From Skeletonema tropicum (lineage: Eukaryota; Bacillariophyta; Thalassiosirophyceae; Thalassiosirales; Thalassiosiraceae), in contig CM074141.1 of the NCBI GenBank assembly GCA_037178625.1, forward strand, positions 744,001 through 808,000: DNA of 64,000 nucleotides, given 5' to 3'. How positions within the stretch are numbered: the stretch's first letter is position 1; each line of letters opens with the position of its first letter. Positions 11,272 to 21,450 of this stretch are shown one piece after another. The translations under genes and the position numbers were made by a program. Under the pieces are notes generated by a model that did no database searches, was not told the DNA's origin, and was given only the letters and a program-made list of their open reading frames with translations.

Positions 11272-12201
11272 ATGACAGTGACAGCCAAAGATCCCGAACA
11301 AGTCCGTGTAGTCGCCCCCTCCACCCTAAACGCCGGCTACACATTCCAAGTCGACCTAAATGGACGTCCTCTCACTGTAAAAGTCCCCGAAGGCGGTGTG
11401 AAGGAGGGTCAAACATTCGATGCCGAAGTGATCCCTTCCGATGACGATGTGCCCGCAACCAATCCCGACTTTGTCGCGGCAGCTGATCCAGAGATAGCAG
11501 TGGCAGAGGCTGTTCCCGTTGGAGGACCGGTAGGAGGACCTATCGTTACGAAAACCGTCGTCAACAATCCAGATGGGACACAAACGGTAACGGAAGAGAC
11601 ACGTTACCCCGATGGAAGGATTACTACTACTACTACCACCACACTTGCATCAAATCAAACTGCTACAACACCAACTGCTCAAGCTGAGTTTACCGTCCCA
11701 ACTGGGAAGTGGCGCTACGACCTCTTCTCTTGCTGCGACACATGTTCCAGCGGTATGTTTTGGATGACCTGGTGCCTCCACTACATTGCTGTAGGACAAC
11801 TATTGCAACGTTTGAAACTTGACTGCCTTGGATCACCATCTTCCGGCGACGGATACAAACGCTCTTGTATGATTTGGACAGTCTTGGCTTGTGTCACTTG
11901 GGCAGTCGGTCTCCTTTTCTCAGGTATCTCTGAGGGCTATTCCATTGTTTTTCTCTACAGCATCACTGGATTTCTTTCAATTGTTGCCTTGACTCAAGCA
12001 CGGTATTATATGAGACAAAAATATTCGATTCCTGCGGATTGTTGTGCGGATAATGGATGTTTGAGTGATTGTTGTTGCATGTATTGGTGTACTTGCTGTG
12101 GTGTCATTCAAATGATGAGACATACGCATGATGAAAAGAAGTATGTGTACAATTGTACTAGTCAGACGGGGTTGAATCCGGATGTCCCCGAGATTGTGTA
12201 A
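11272..12201 (+). CDS. PLAC8-family cysteine-rich membrane protein
   Basis: 309 residues, single exon. The N-terminal ~145 residues hold a compact domain (VVAPSTLNAGYTFQVDLNGR ... VPEGGVKEGQTFDA) followed by a Thr-rich linker. From about residue 146 a PLAC8-type domain begins: WRYDLFSCC-x2-C, a WC pair in a hydrophobic segment, two hydrophobic stretches near 200-240, and a final CC-x3-GCLSDCCC-x-YWC-x-CC cluster with QMMRHT. PLAC8 proteins in plants and algae include cadmium-resistance and cell-size regulators at membranes; the role here is not predictable. The N-terminal half with tandem V-x-VP-x-G signatures is common in diatom PLAC8 proteins as far as I recall. The start is the first ATG after in-frame stops. 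Confidence 0.85.
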   Translation: MTVTAKDPEQVRVVAPSTLNAGYTFQVDLNGRPLTVKVPEGGVKEGQTFDAEVIPSDDDVPATNPDFVAAADPEIAVAEAVPVGGPVGGPIVTKTVVNNPDGTQTVTEETRYPDGRITTTTTTTLASNQTATTPTAQAEFTVPTGKWRYDLFSCCDTCSSGMFWMTWCLHYIAVGQLLQRLKLDCLGSPSSGDGYKRSCMIWTVLACVTWAVGLLFSGISEGYSIVFLYSITGFLSIVALTQARYYMRQKYSIPADCCADNGCLSDCCCMYWCTCCGVIQMMRHTHDEKKYVYNCTSQTGLNPDVPEIV

Positions 12202-12243
12202 GATATAGAGGAATGAGGCAGTAAAGAGGTGTGTGTGTGTTCA

Positions 12244-12245
<2 letters not shown>

Positions 12246-12276
<31 letters not shown>
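12246..12276. repeat. GA dinucleotide microsatellite
   Basis: About 15 GA units just 3' of the PLAC8 gene. Confidence 0.95.
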
Positions 12277-12280
<4 letters not shown>

Positions 12281-12560
12281 CTGATAGGCTGTTTGTTCAA
12301 TAAGAGAGAGAAAATAGTATTTGTTAGTCTTACCATGGTGTAATGCTTCTTATTTTTCATTGAAATGTTCTCTGTCTTTCCATCTACTCTCATAGGCTTC
12401 TGATTTGCTTTCGTGCTCCCGGAAAAGATTTCCAGAAACAAACTCGAGAGAGAGATCCTAACGGCTCTCCATACATTGTGCGACTATAGAGACAAAGTAT
12501 GGATCACTAACTAACAAATTATGTATCTAAACAATGATGGCTAACAACGGCACAATAAAA

Positions 12561-13841
12561 TCAGCTATTTTCGAGTGTAATATAGCACGTCACACTAGTA
12601 CCACGTACAACAGCTTCCAGAGGCAATTCCGGTGAGATTCTCACAGTGACCATCTTCTTTTTCCCAACAATAGCTTCCAATACAGGAGCAAGTGCTTTCC
12701 TCTTGGAACGTTTGCTCTTGTTATATTCACATTGAAAGCATCGTTTCGGTAGTATTGCAATGTTGTTTGCATCATCTACGTTTGTTGCTTGGTCTTGTTT
12801 GTCAGTATTTTGCAATGTTGAGTTGTTCTCTTTACTGCCGCTCAATAATGTCTCATCGTTCATTATTATTTCATCTGAACCCACTCCACTCTTTCCATGG
12901 AGCATCATGCAATCAAGATGAAATGCTCCTCGGCAATCTTTGCACCTATACAAAGCACAGAATATATCATGAACAAGATAAAGATGAGTACAAGCTATCA
13001 CTACAAACATGACATGATACTGTCCAAACACCCTAAACACTCACCGTATCAACCTCGTATCCTCCTCCTCATCCTCATCACCATTCAACCTCCACTCACC
13101 ACCACAATGAGCACACAATTCGTCACACTTGTAAACATAATCTTCCCTCCTAGGTCGACCTCGACGCTCTCTACGTGGAGGACATTGTACAACAACACCA
13201 CTGCTGCTACTACTACCCTTTTTCGTATCCATTGCCGCTTCTACTGCCGCTGCTTGATGAGGTTGGAGAATCAATATCCTCTTTGGGAGGATGGGTGATG
13301 CAGCTATACTACTACTACTTTCATCATCGGAGGTATATCCATTATTGTCAGTATGGAAGTGACGGTAGATGGTGCATGTTCGTTTTGGTAGAATTCTCCG
13401 TGGAACAAGTTGTTGCTTTGACGTGGCATCATCATCTTGTTGTTTCTTTCGCTTCTTCTTCTTTTTGTTGTTGTTGTTTGGTTGGTGTGGAGAGGAGGAG
13501 AGGAATAGAGTTGTCAGTGCAGATGCTCCACCGCCGCCATTATCGTTGCTGTTTGTTGCGGCGGTAGTAGTAGTAGCAGCAGACGGAACAAGTAGACCAA
13601 GTTGGGCAAGTCGTGCCTCATTACGTTTGATTTTGCGTAGGCGTAGTAATTCGTATTCTGACAGTGGTGGATCATTGCTGTCGCTGGTGGTGCTGCTGCT
13701 GTTATCATCATGATGATGCTCATTGTGATGGTTGTCATTGCCCGTGACATTGTTCTGTTCTGACCGGAGAGAGTACCGCCCGGTGCTGGCGCCGCATGCC
13801 GACGTTTCGTTGATGCTATCCATGATGATGTTATCATTCAC
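12561..13841 (-). CDS. Two-exon protein with a PHD-like zinc finger
   Basis: complement(join(12561..12945,13045..13841)), 393 residues. The 99-nt intron has donor GTGAGT and acceptor TATAG, and the joined codon CG|G restores Arg-Cys. The first ~240 residues are low complexity (Asn, Ser, Asp, Lys runs). The split finger reads C-x3-C-x2-C (KCDELCAHCGGEW) at the end of exon 1, then C-x2-C-x5-H-x2-C (CKDCRGAFHLDC) at the start of exon 2, and a later CFQC pair. This order of Cys/His ligands resembles a PHD finger with a long loop. PHD fingers usually read histone tails, so a chromatin role is inferred. A basic NKSKRSKRK segment after CFQC could be a nuclear signal. Confidence 0.75.
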
Positions 13842-14309
13842 TTGCTGCCTTCTTGATACGCTGTATAATATTGATGGGGTCGATGGTTGCTCGCCACAAT
13901 GATGCAGCGGTTGATTGATCTTCTCCGATGCTCTTGCTCTTGAAATGCTTTGCTTTTTTGGTCCAGATGAGGGGGGCCCCCTTAGAATGTCAGGGCTTCC
14001 CCTCTTTTAACTCTATCCCGATATCAGGGCACATCCTACAAAGATAAACCCTTTCTCTGCCACCCCGACTGTTGATTTGAGTTCGTATGTTCATGTGTTC
14101 CGACAAATCGCTTTCGCACAGACTTTCTCGCAAGAGGGTTCTTATTCGCCAAATGGCGGTCTCCATGACCAATGTACGCGACAAACCCGATGATAACGCA
14201 CATGAATTGAATTGAATTGAATACACAGCTGATGAATGAACTGTAGAGGCAAGAGAGACCGTGAAATTACGACGCAACAACCACACTAACAACTAACAAT
14301 ACATAAACC
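13842..14309. promoter_or_regulatory. Divergent intergenic region
   Basis: 468 bp between two genes transcribed away from each other, so both promoters should lie here. It contains a short tandem GAATT run (about 14207-14220). No core element could be assigned. Confidence 0.4.
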
Positions 14310-15211
14310 ATGGGCCGAAGAGACGAATACAGTCTAGACGACTACGACGAAACCACCCAAGGCGACACAACCATCGACGTGGAATCCTCCTACGAAGGCT
14401 CCTCCGACCGAAACTCCAAATCCGTCAACGTTTCCGGTCTAAATCGAAAGTTGCGCACGGAGTACATTGATCTTGATCCAGAGGATGAAAGTGTATTGGC
14501 CAATTTAATTCGGGGTGTGGTGGGGTTGGTGGGGGCATTATTTTCACCACGGCAGATTTTGGTTGCGTTACGGTTGCTCAAGGCTGTGACGGTGAGTATG
14601 ATTGCCCTAACTGCCACGGCGAATCTGGTCTATGTTGCCATGGTCGAATTCGTAGTCCAGCCATATGTCAACAATAGCTACTTTGGAATCCGACGTGATA
14701 CAGTATTGAGGATTTATGGACTGGGATTGAGTGTGTTGGCGTTGATGATTGAGATGGATAAATTTACCATGAAGAATTTTAAGGTGCTGAAGGGGTTTAT
14801 TGCACGGTTTGTGCTCTTGTTTTTTGTGGCGTGTTTGACGTATGTTCATCCGGCGCAGTGGGCGGATGGGAGTGTTCCGGGAAGTGCGGTGATGTTTCAG
14901 ATGGTTTGTTCGATTATGCTGTGAGTACTGAATATATATATATATGTGTTTTGTATTTTTATGCTGTGGTTGTTGAGTGATATAGTGATCACACGATGAG
15001 AGAGTGAGCTATTCGCCCAATTGACATCCTTTTGCTGACACTTTCTTCTTCTTCTTCTTTGATGTGCAACAGTGCCTGCTGCTCCTTCTTCTATGCGATC
15101 TTTGGTCTATTGTGTTTAGACAGATTCACATCTCGTGCATTCCTATCAACACAAGATCCTGTGGCGTCAACGTCCATTCCTGCAAGAAAATATGATGCCC
15201 CTAGCTATTGA
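14310..15211 (+). CDS. Multi-pass membrane protein, COPI-associated-like
   Basis: join(14310..14920,15073..15211), 249 residues. Donor GTGAGT follows ATTATGCT, acceptor CAACAG precedes TGCCTGC, intron 152 nt, and the joined frame reads SIMLACCSFFYAIFG. The first ~60 residues are polar and acidic. Hydrophobic segments follow at about 68-120 (one or two spans), 132-150, 165-182 and 195-220, then a polar tail. The pattern RIYGLGLSVLALMIEMDKF ... LLFFVACLTYV resembles the COPI-associated (PF08507) four-helix proteins of Golgi membranes, but I give this only as a likeness. Without the intron the frame would stop inside the last helix, which supports the splice. Confidence 0.7.
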
Positions 15212-16309
15212 GTGAATGGAGTAGTTGAATGAAGGAATGAATGGAAATGAAGCAGTACAAATTAGGGGTTAGGGAATGAAGGTACTACTCACGGGGAAAC
15301 AAATAGCAAAATACGAATGGGACGGGAGAATCCCGAAGTGCGAGGAAATTTTGAACCAAGTCATTAATAGGGTAAAGTTCATACTATGTGTTAATGTAAA
15401 AAGAAAGATACTAAATAGGTGATGATTGGAAAGTAAATGGATGGTCGGGCTCAAGCTCTGTTTGTACTCGACACACCAACAATTACGAAAGATGCGACAC
15501 TTCTGACACGTCGATTACCTCTGCTTTCGCCCATATCATATTATTGTTATTCATGTGTGCGAGCAGTTCTCAGTAGGCTTGGCAGATCTTGAATACATCA
15601 ACACTCTAAGTAGTATTTGAAAGTCTTCGGCTGGCAGCATCATGCTTAGTATCGTACACTTCTCAAGACTCATAGCTAGCCCTCTCTATCTTCAGAATGA
15701 TCACTTCTAATGGCGGTTGCGTATAAGTATTGTTTCTTTGCACCCTACCTTTACTTCAAATAGCAGATTGTTCTGGGTAGATGCTTCATCTAGAACAGAA
15801 AGCTGCTTCTATGCTCTTTCTCCCCTGGCCCTGGTTCCGTCTCATCACTGATCACTTCCTACAGATATTCCGATCTCTGTGCTGTAACCAATCTCAACTG
15901 GAATCCGAATGCTTCTGCAACGCAAGATGGCGCAGCCTCTCCATTCTTTGCCCATACAAGGGCATCATCTCCGGTAATGTTATACATATACGTTTGAAAT
16001 GCTTGCCGAATCTGCTCACAAAGAAAGTCTGGTCACTAAGCCTTCCAAAAGAGAAGTATGTTGGACATCCAGCTGCAGTCATTCAAGTACTGACGCTTCT
16101 TTCCACCACAACACCTTGTGACGGTATGAATCTGCAGCCGAGGAAGTATTGTAGCCATGCACTGCCAACCACTATGCCACGCCAAACCTCTCAGAGGAAA
16201 GGATTCTACTTTCAACGTGTAAGTTCAAGTAGGTACCACTGCTGTGTAGCTCTGTTTTTTAAACCAAAGCCACAAAATGCGCCGATCGAGCGTATTCGTC
16301 ATTTTTTTG
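15212..16309. other. Intergenic with a copy of a dispersed repeat (15655-15830)
   Basis: A 178-codon frame at 15781-16317 has no domain and overlaps repeat DNA, so I do not call it. The segment from about 15655 (CTTCTCAAGACTCAT ... GCTTCATCTAGAACAGA) has related copies in the same orientation near 17583-17790 and 24165-24340. A further block near 16075-16190 resembles 17735-17800. These look like fragments of one degenerate dispersed repeat. Confidence 0.5.
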
Positions 16310-16495
16310 ATAAATAAATAAGTGATTAGTTTAGGATGGTATTCAGGATCTATTTTACTGGGCAAGCTGGATCTGAACTTGCCCATTTTAGGTAATGAGA
16401 GGAGTGCAGTCTATCTCATATATAGTTCAGTAGCAAGTCCGCCAAGTCCGCGCTCCTCTTGTCACCTGTGCTAGGTGATGGCATGTTCCCCTCTT
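16310..16495 (-). repeat. Structured dispersed repeat, copy 1
   Basis: Inverted copy of 27080-27260. Two hairpins are conserved in both: an 18-bp imperfect stem (16390-16407 with 16450-16467) and a 7-bp perfect stem GGGCAAG/CTTGCCC (16360-16366 with 16378-16384). In the sense of the repeat it ends CTTATTTATTTATC followed by an A-run, like a retroposed tail. Confidence 0.7.
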
Positions 16496-16534
16496 CTTGA
16501 TTGATACTTAATAATATCTTGATGCTGTGACATC

Positions 16535-17413
16535 ATGGAGGCCGACGGCGATAATATTGTATGGTTCACTTACACCGGCGAGGAGGGTGAAGTTATTCCT
16601 CGCGATGCAACTCATGTCTTCGTGGCCGTCAAAGTCGTTCGTGCGCGGGCATTCTGCATGCATCCTAACATCGTTGACGTTGTCTGTCATGATTATGTCG
16701 AAAAGATTGAATTTGAAGCATTCTATCGCTGCCGTTTCTTGAGACGAGTGATCATGCCTGGCGTCAAAATTGTTGAGATGGGGGCATTCGCTGACTGTAG
16801 AGCACTGACGGATGTGGAATGTGGCAAGCTGGAAATAATTGGACACAAGGCATTCTTTCACACATCTTTGAGGAGCATCAATCTGCCGTCGGCCAGGATC
16901 GTTAGGGAAGGTGCATTCTGTCGTTGTGCGGCCCTGATGGACGTGAAATTCGGTAGCAAACTTGAAAGAATTGAGAAGTATGCATTCTATTCCTGCACCT
17001 CTCTTGAACGGATCACCATTCCATTAAAAGTTGGCTTGATTAACCATGATAATTCATTCCTACGGTGTGAAAATTTGAAGTATGTCGATCTCGTTGAGGG
17101 AAGACTACATGAGAATATTGCCGCTTTACAATTGGAAGAATGGAGAAATGAAATGTACCAAGAAATTTACTCAATCAATAAGATTCTTCCTACTGCAGAT
17201 GCTGGAGACGTATGCGATGGTGATGGTATGGGAGAAAAGGCCGTGGCGATACGAACTTGGATTGGATCGGTTTTGCGCCAACTTGTTTACTACAAAGCAG
17301 AGCATCGCTTGTTATTGGGTGAAGGTATTGCGCATATCCTCCATTTGCCTCGAGATATTGTGATAAATAGTGTACTTCCTTTCCTCGAAATACCATCAAA
17401 CTCACTTGCATGA
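16535..17413 (+). CDS. BspA-like LRR protein, acidic tail lost by stop
   Basis: 292 residues, single exon, start MEADGDN. The N-terminal block GEEGEVIPRDATHVFV is followed by about six LRR_5-type repeats to residue ~165 (AFYRCRFLRRV, AFADCRALTDV, KLEIIGHKAF, AFCRCAALMDV, KLERIEKYAF) and the helical C-terminal region (RTWIGSVLRQLVYYK, DIVINSVLPFLEI). The frame ends NSLA then TGA; beyond the stop the same frame reads DNDEEEGNESDIG, which matches the acidic tail of the 8629-9635 paralogue (FERDNHEED). A CGA to TGA change therefore probably cut off the tail. The protein is otherwise intact. Binding or surface functions are known for BspA-type repeats, but no partner can be named. Confidence 0.85.
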   Translation: MEADGDNIVWFTYTGEEGEVIPRDATHVFVAVKVVRARAFCMHPNIVDVVCHDYVEKIEFEAFYRCRFLRRVIMPGVKIVEMGAFADCRALTDVECGKLEIIGHKAFFHTSLRSINLPSARIVREGAFCRCAALMDVKFGSKLERIEKYAFYSCTSLERITIPLKVGLINHDNSFLRCENLKYVDLVEGRLHENIAALQLEEWRNEMYQEIYSINKILPTADAGDVCDGDGMGEKAVAIRTWIGSVLRQLVYYKAEHRLLLGEGIAHILHLPRDIVINSVLPFLEIPSNSLA

Positions 17414-18137
17414 GACAATGACGAAGAGGAAGGAAACGAGAGTGACATCGGGTCAGTCATAGTGTTAATGCTCTCCATAGAGACGAGGATATATTTATTT
17501 TGAAGACGGACACGTTCCATTGACATGATGGGGAGGAGCTTGCCGTGAACCCAAAAGTTCAACCCTTCAATTAAGTACTGATATCCTTCTCAAGACTCAT
17601 TGGCCCTTTCTATTTCCAGAATGATTACTTTTAATTGCGATTGTATATATTGCTTGTTTGCACCACACCCCATTACATTTCAAAAGCCTATGCTTCATCT
17701 ACTAGAACAGACAGCTACGTTTCTACAGTACCAAAACTTCCTTTCACCACACCACTTGTGTCAGAGAGGGTAGCCATTGCCAACTCCAGGAATTGAATAC
17801 ACCAGAAGAAGTGTAGTTCGTAGTTCGAGGCAGGGTTGGTGTTTCCCAAGTTTTAAGTTTCATTCCATCCCAGCGTGATAGACGAGATTTTTCTTGGTTT
17901 TCTTGGGGCAAGAAAGGGGTCTTGCCCCAAGAAAATGGTAAAGATTCAAGATCAAAAAATATTGCAAGTGGGGTTCTCAACATCATGCCAGCATCATCAT
18001 GAAGAGTAAAGTATCATTGCTTTATGCTCGATCTGCCGAAGCAGTCTCGATACTCGACCTGCTCCTCAGAGTCAAAGTATATTTGCGTTTGTCAGTAACT
18101 GGTAGAGGATAAATCTTCGCAAACTGCAGCAACAATC
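17414..18137. other. Intergenic with dispersed repeat copy
   Basis: Holds the second copy (about 17583-17790) of the dispersed repeat seen at 15655 and 24165. No gene is seen. Confidence 0.5.
17898..17935. other. Perfect 15-bp hairpin
   Basis: TTTTCTTGGGGCAAG, an 8-base loop, then its exact reverse complement. It stands between an LRR gene and a broken oxidoreductase gene; a role is unknown. Confidence 0.7.
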
Positions 18138-19508
18138 ATGTCACACAATCATACTCAAATTATCATCGACGAGTACGATGCTACTCTCGGCTACCATCGC
18201 TCAGTCCTCCCCCTAGATATGCGTCTTGGATTTACAAAAGCAGCATCACTGGATCATCAACCTCGGCCATTGAGATGGGGAATCCTCGCAACGGGCAAAG
18301 TAGCACATGACTTTACCCAAGTACTCAAAGTTCTACCCCATCATACCATTGCAGATTGCAGCCGTGGGAAGTCGAACTTTGGAACGAGCGGAATGGTTTG
18401 CGCACCGTCATGGCATTCCTACTTCGCACGGTACATATGAAGAGTTGTGTAATGATCCGAATGTGGACATTGTGTACGTTGCATCCCAATCACAAAGATC
18501 ATGCAATAATGGCATTGAATAGTGGAAAACATGTGTTGGTGGAGAAGCCAATGGCAATGAGGGCAGAGGATGCTCAATTGCTGTATGATTTGGGGAAAGA
18601 GAAGCGATTATTTGTCGGGGAGGGGATGTGGACGAGATTTTTCCCAGCTTTGGAGTGGACACGTTCACAGCTCACATATTGGGGAGGATGAGCTTACTGT
18701 CGTGGAACCCAAAAGACCAAAATTGGTCAAGTAAGAGTTATCCAAGCTGACTTTTCAATCGATGGACAAGATGTAGGACCATATCCAACGGATTCGTTGT
18801 ATGCAGAGGATCTTGGTGGCGGAAGTGCGTGGACACTGCTGCCATATGTTGTGGGTGCGTTCTTGTTACCATTTTGTGGTAGAGAGCCAGATAGAATTGC
18901 TGCCAATGGGATTATCCCCGAGCCCGAAGAAGTGATTGATGTTGGTGATGTAGCGATTGGTGTGACAATGTCATTTATAATTGATGATGATGATGAGCAG
19001 AGTGGAAGAGGAGCAAATAATGATGATAGTCGACCTCCTCCTGGGAACAAGGCAATCGCTTCAGGATTAGTGGGATATCTTGCTGAAGCTGAAAGCTCCG
19101 AGGTCACAATGTATGCTGGTAATGGTAATGGTAAGACCGGAAGAATCATAGTGAATGCCCCTGCCCATTGCCCAACTTCTGCGACTTTGATTCGGAAGCC
19201 GATCGGGAGCAGAGGCAATGGTATCACAGGTAGTGATAACTATGGCGATTCTTCTTCGAGCACTCCTACGAAAATTCAAGTTGACTTTCCTCTACCACTA
19301 CCAACCCAAGAAGTTGAAGACTCTGGGGGGATTCAACTGCCCAACTCTATGGCTATGGGATTTGTATATGAGAGGCGGTTCGTCGTTTGTTATACTTTTC
19401 CGCAGTGGACTTCAGAAGAGAGTGTTGCTTGCATACGTATTTGAAAAGATTCTGAAGCAAGTTCATCAATTCAATCATTCTAATATCAGGTCTCAGTCTC
19501 AGTCTTAG
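18138..19508 (+). pseudogene. Gfo/Idh/MocA oxidoreductase, dihydrodiol-dehydrogenase-like, multiply frameshifted
   Basis: The pieces in order give an NAD(P)-binding start (RWGILATGKVAHDF), then VGSRTLERAEWFAHRHGIP, then the family signature GKHVLVEKPMAM, then FVGEGMWTRFFPALEW, VIQADFSID and a C-terminal domain ending near PNSMAMGFVYE. This is the order in trans-1,2-dihydrobenzene-1,2-diol dehydrogenase-type enzymes. At least four frame changes separate the pieces. The first is explained by a 7-bp tandem duplication (ATTGCAG twice, about 18351-18364). Others lie near 18487, 18685 and 19375. The best single pieces are 18356-18691 and 18797-19444. So many lesions argue for a true pseudogene. Confidence 0.8.
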
Positions 19509-19550
19509 TAGCATGGTGATTCTCACATCACAGACGCAGACTACTAATAT

Positions 19551-19628
19551 GTACTTTTGCATAACCTCCCAACTCTAATACTTTTGCATAACCTCCCAAC
19601 TCTAATACTTTTGCATAACCTCCCAAGC
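19551..19628. repeat. 26-bp tandem repeat, three copies
   Basis: ACTTTTGCATAACCTCCCAA plus a short linker repeats three times just 3' of the oxidoreductase pseudogene. Confidence 0.9.
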
Positions 19629-20079
19629 AACATTACGAAAAGACGAAGAGCAAGAACCAAGACACGGACACGGAACTCTATTGGAATATGAATAAAGTAA
19701 GCAAGTAGGAGTACGTAAGTACTTACAATCAATCAGAAAACATGGATTTCTCTTGAGAGTCAAGGTAAAAGCGGTACTGTCAGTCGCACTCTAGAGTAGT
19801 GAATAAAATAATCTATCTATCTAGAGAGAGTAAAAGGTAAGCAAGGGGGGTCGTCGAAGTAATGATTCCTATGTACAATAACAACGGGTGAAATAAGATC
19901 ATCTGTTGAAAACCGGTTCGTGAAGTTTTGAACATCACATCTGTTTTGTTGTTCTGTTGTGACTTGTTCCTTCTATGTTCCTCGTTCCTCCCGCAGACGA
20001 GAAGGGAAACATCAGGGAAATACACTGGGAACTACTGGGAAACACACTTGTTTGATGGAGCCACAACATAACCATAACC
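19629..20079. promoter_or_regulatory. Upstream region of kinase copy 1
   Basis: The part from about 19860 (CCTATGTAC, ATAACAACGGGTGAAATAAG, ATCATCTG, AAAACCGG) has recognisable counterparts upstream of the other kinase copies (about 22080 and 25600). The duplicated unit therefore includes the promoter region. No core element is assigned. Confidence 0.45.
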
Positions 20080-21450
20080 ATGTTGGATGATAATTCCAAC
20101 ATTCGCAACAAGCGGAACAAGGCTAGCGACCTTGCACGTCGAAGCAGTGATGATTTCCGCGAGACCTACGGCCATTCGCCGCTGGACTCAGTCGCACCAT
20201 TCCAGAGAGATGAGATCATCGTAGGCCGAAGAGTGGGGTCAGGAACGTTCTCCTTTGTGTACGATATCCAGGACTTCAACCTTTGTCCATCCAATAAATA
20301 CACCGAAGCACAAGTCAAGAAGAGAGAAGCGATCGCCAAATCTGTGAAGAATGGTGCAAAGTACGTTATGAAGTGCCTCAAGAACAAGCTAGAGACTTCA
20401 GATGATGAAGAACTCTTTCACTCCGCAGCTCAAGATATTACATTTGAAGCTGAGATGTTGGCGGCTCTATCTCACCCTAACATCATCAAGCTTCATGGCG
20501 TAGCGGATAGTCGCCATGACGCCTTTCGCGAAGGCGCATCCGAGTACTTCATCATCTTGGAGAAGCTAGATTGCACTTTGGAGGACAAAATGCAAGGATG
20601 GGCTAAGAACTCTTTCAACCCATCGAGATCTTTGAAGTCATTGCGCAGTAGCTTCAACTCCAGGTCAGTAGACAAGTTAAATTCGGCCACGACATCAACG
20701 TCAAAGGACGAAGGAAGATCTCTTCACAGTCGTCTTGGCGTCGCTGCTTCTCTCGCCAGTGCTGTTGATTGTCTGCATAAGCAGGGAGTCATCTTCCGAG
20801 ATCTCAAGCCAGATAACGTTGGTTTCGACCGACATGGCAACCTCAAGTTGTTCGATTTCGGTCTGGCTAGGTTCATGCCTCGTCATGGAGATCACTACAA
20901 AGACGTACATGAGATGAGTGACTCGGGAACACCAAGGTATACTTCTCCTGAAGTGATCTTTCATGATCCCTATAACCTCAAGTCGGATGTATACTCCTTC
21001 TCCTTAGTATTATGGGAGATTTTGAGTCTGAAGAAGCCCTTTGCCAAATACAAGCAGAGGAAAGATCTCGAGAGGGCCTTATCCAAAGTTGAATGCACTT
21101 GCCTTACCATAAATCAAAGATGGCCCCAACCAATTCAAGATATCATCAAGAGTGGCTCTTGTCGAGATCTTTGGGATCGTCCAGTAATGAGTGAGATGTG
21201 TAAAGTTCTCAATGAATGCACTTTCAAGGAAGCAGAGGGTTGCGAGACTGACAGCCCTAGAACTTTCGCCTTGGATTCAAGGCGGAGCAGGAGCCTTGTC
21301 CTTCCTTCCCCAAGACGATTGCAAAAGACTTCATCGCATGGCCGAAGTTTGACCCAGAGAAAGAACTTGCGTAAATTGTCAGAGGCAACCACTGTTGACA
21401 TTTCATGTGAAGATTTATTTAGCCGAGAGGATCTGGAACTGGAAGAGTAA
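20080..21450 (+). CDS. Serine/threonine (TKL-like) protein kinase, copy 1
   Basis: 456 residues, single exon. All key kinase motifs are present: glycine loop GSGTFSFVY (53-61), catalytic-site Lys in YVMKCL (K98), Glu in FEAEML (helix C, ~125), HPNIIKLHG, catalytic loop FRDLKPDN (239-246; the usual His is Phe), DFG (259-261), and GTPRYTSPEV with SDVYSFSLVLWEIL. An insert of about 40 residues (175-215) before helix E is Ser-rich. The C-terminal ~90 residues are basic with LVLPSPRRLQK and SLTQRKNLRKLSE, then acidic. It should phosphorylate Ser/Thr on unknown targets. It is one of four neighbouring direct copies; copy 2 shares nearly the whole C-terminal tail. Confidence 0.9.
   Translation: MLDDNSNIRNKRNKASDLARRSSDDFRETYGHSPLDSVAPFQRDEIIVGRRVGSGTFSFVYDIQDFNLCPSNKYTEAQVKKREAIAKSVKNGAKYVMKCLKNKLETSDDEELFHSAAQDITFEAEMLAALSHPNIIKLHGVADSRHDAFREGASEYFIILEKLDCTLEDKMQGWAKNSFNPSRSLKSLRSSFNSRSVDKLNSATTSTSKDEGRSLHSRLGVAASLASAVDCLHKQGVIFRDLKPDNVGFDRHGNLKLFDFGLARFMPRHGDHYKDVHEMSDSGTPRYTSPEVIFHDPYNLKSDVYSFSLVLWEILSLKKPFAKYKQRKDLERALSKVECTCLTINQRWPQPIQDIIKSGSCRDLWDRPVMSEMCKVLNECTFKEAEGCETDSPRTFALDSRRSRSLVLPSPRRLQKTSSHGRSLTQRKNLRKLSEATTVDISCEDLFSREDLELEE

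Noticed and set aside
10497..11344. Long frames spanning 10497-11344 on both strands
   Set aside because: They run through 500 N and consist mostly of unknown residues.
13175..13713. Tyr/Cys/Phe-rich plus frames
   Set aside because: Antisense of the low-complexity exon of the PHD-like gene.
15781..16317. 178-codon plus-strand frame
   Set aside because: No recognised domain, overlaps dispersed-repeat DNA, and the antisense frame is equally good.
16310..16495. Transcription terminator reading of the hairpins
   Set aside because: The same structure is conserved in a distant inverted copy, so a dispersed repeat explains it better.
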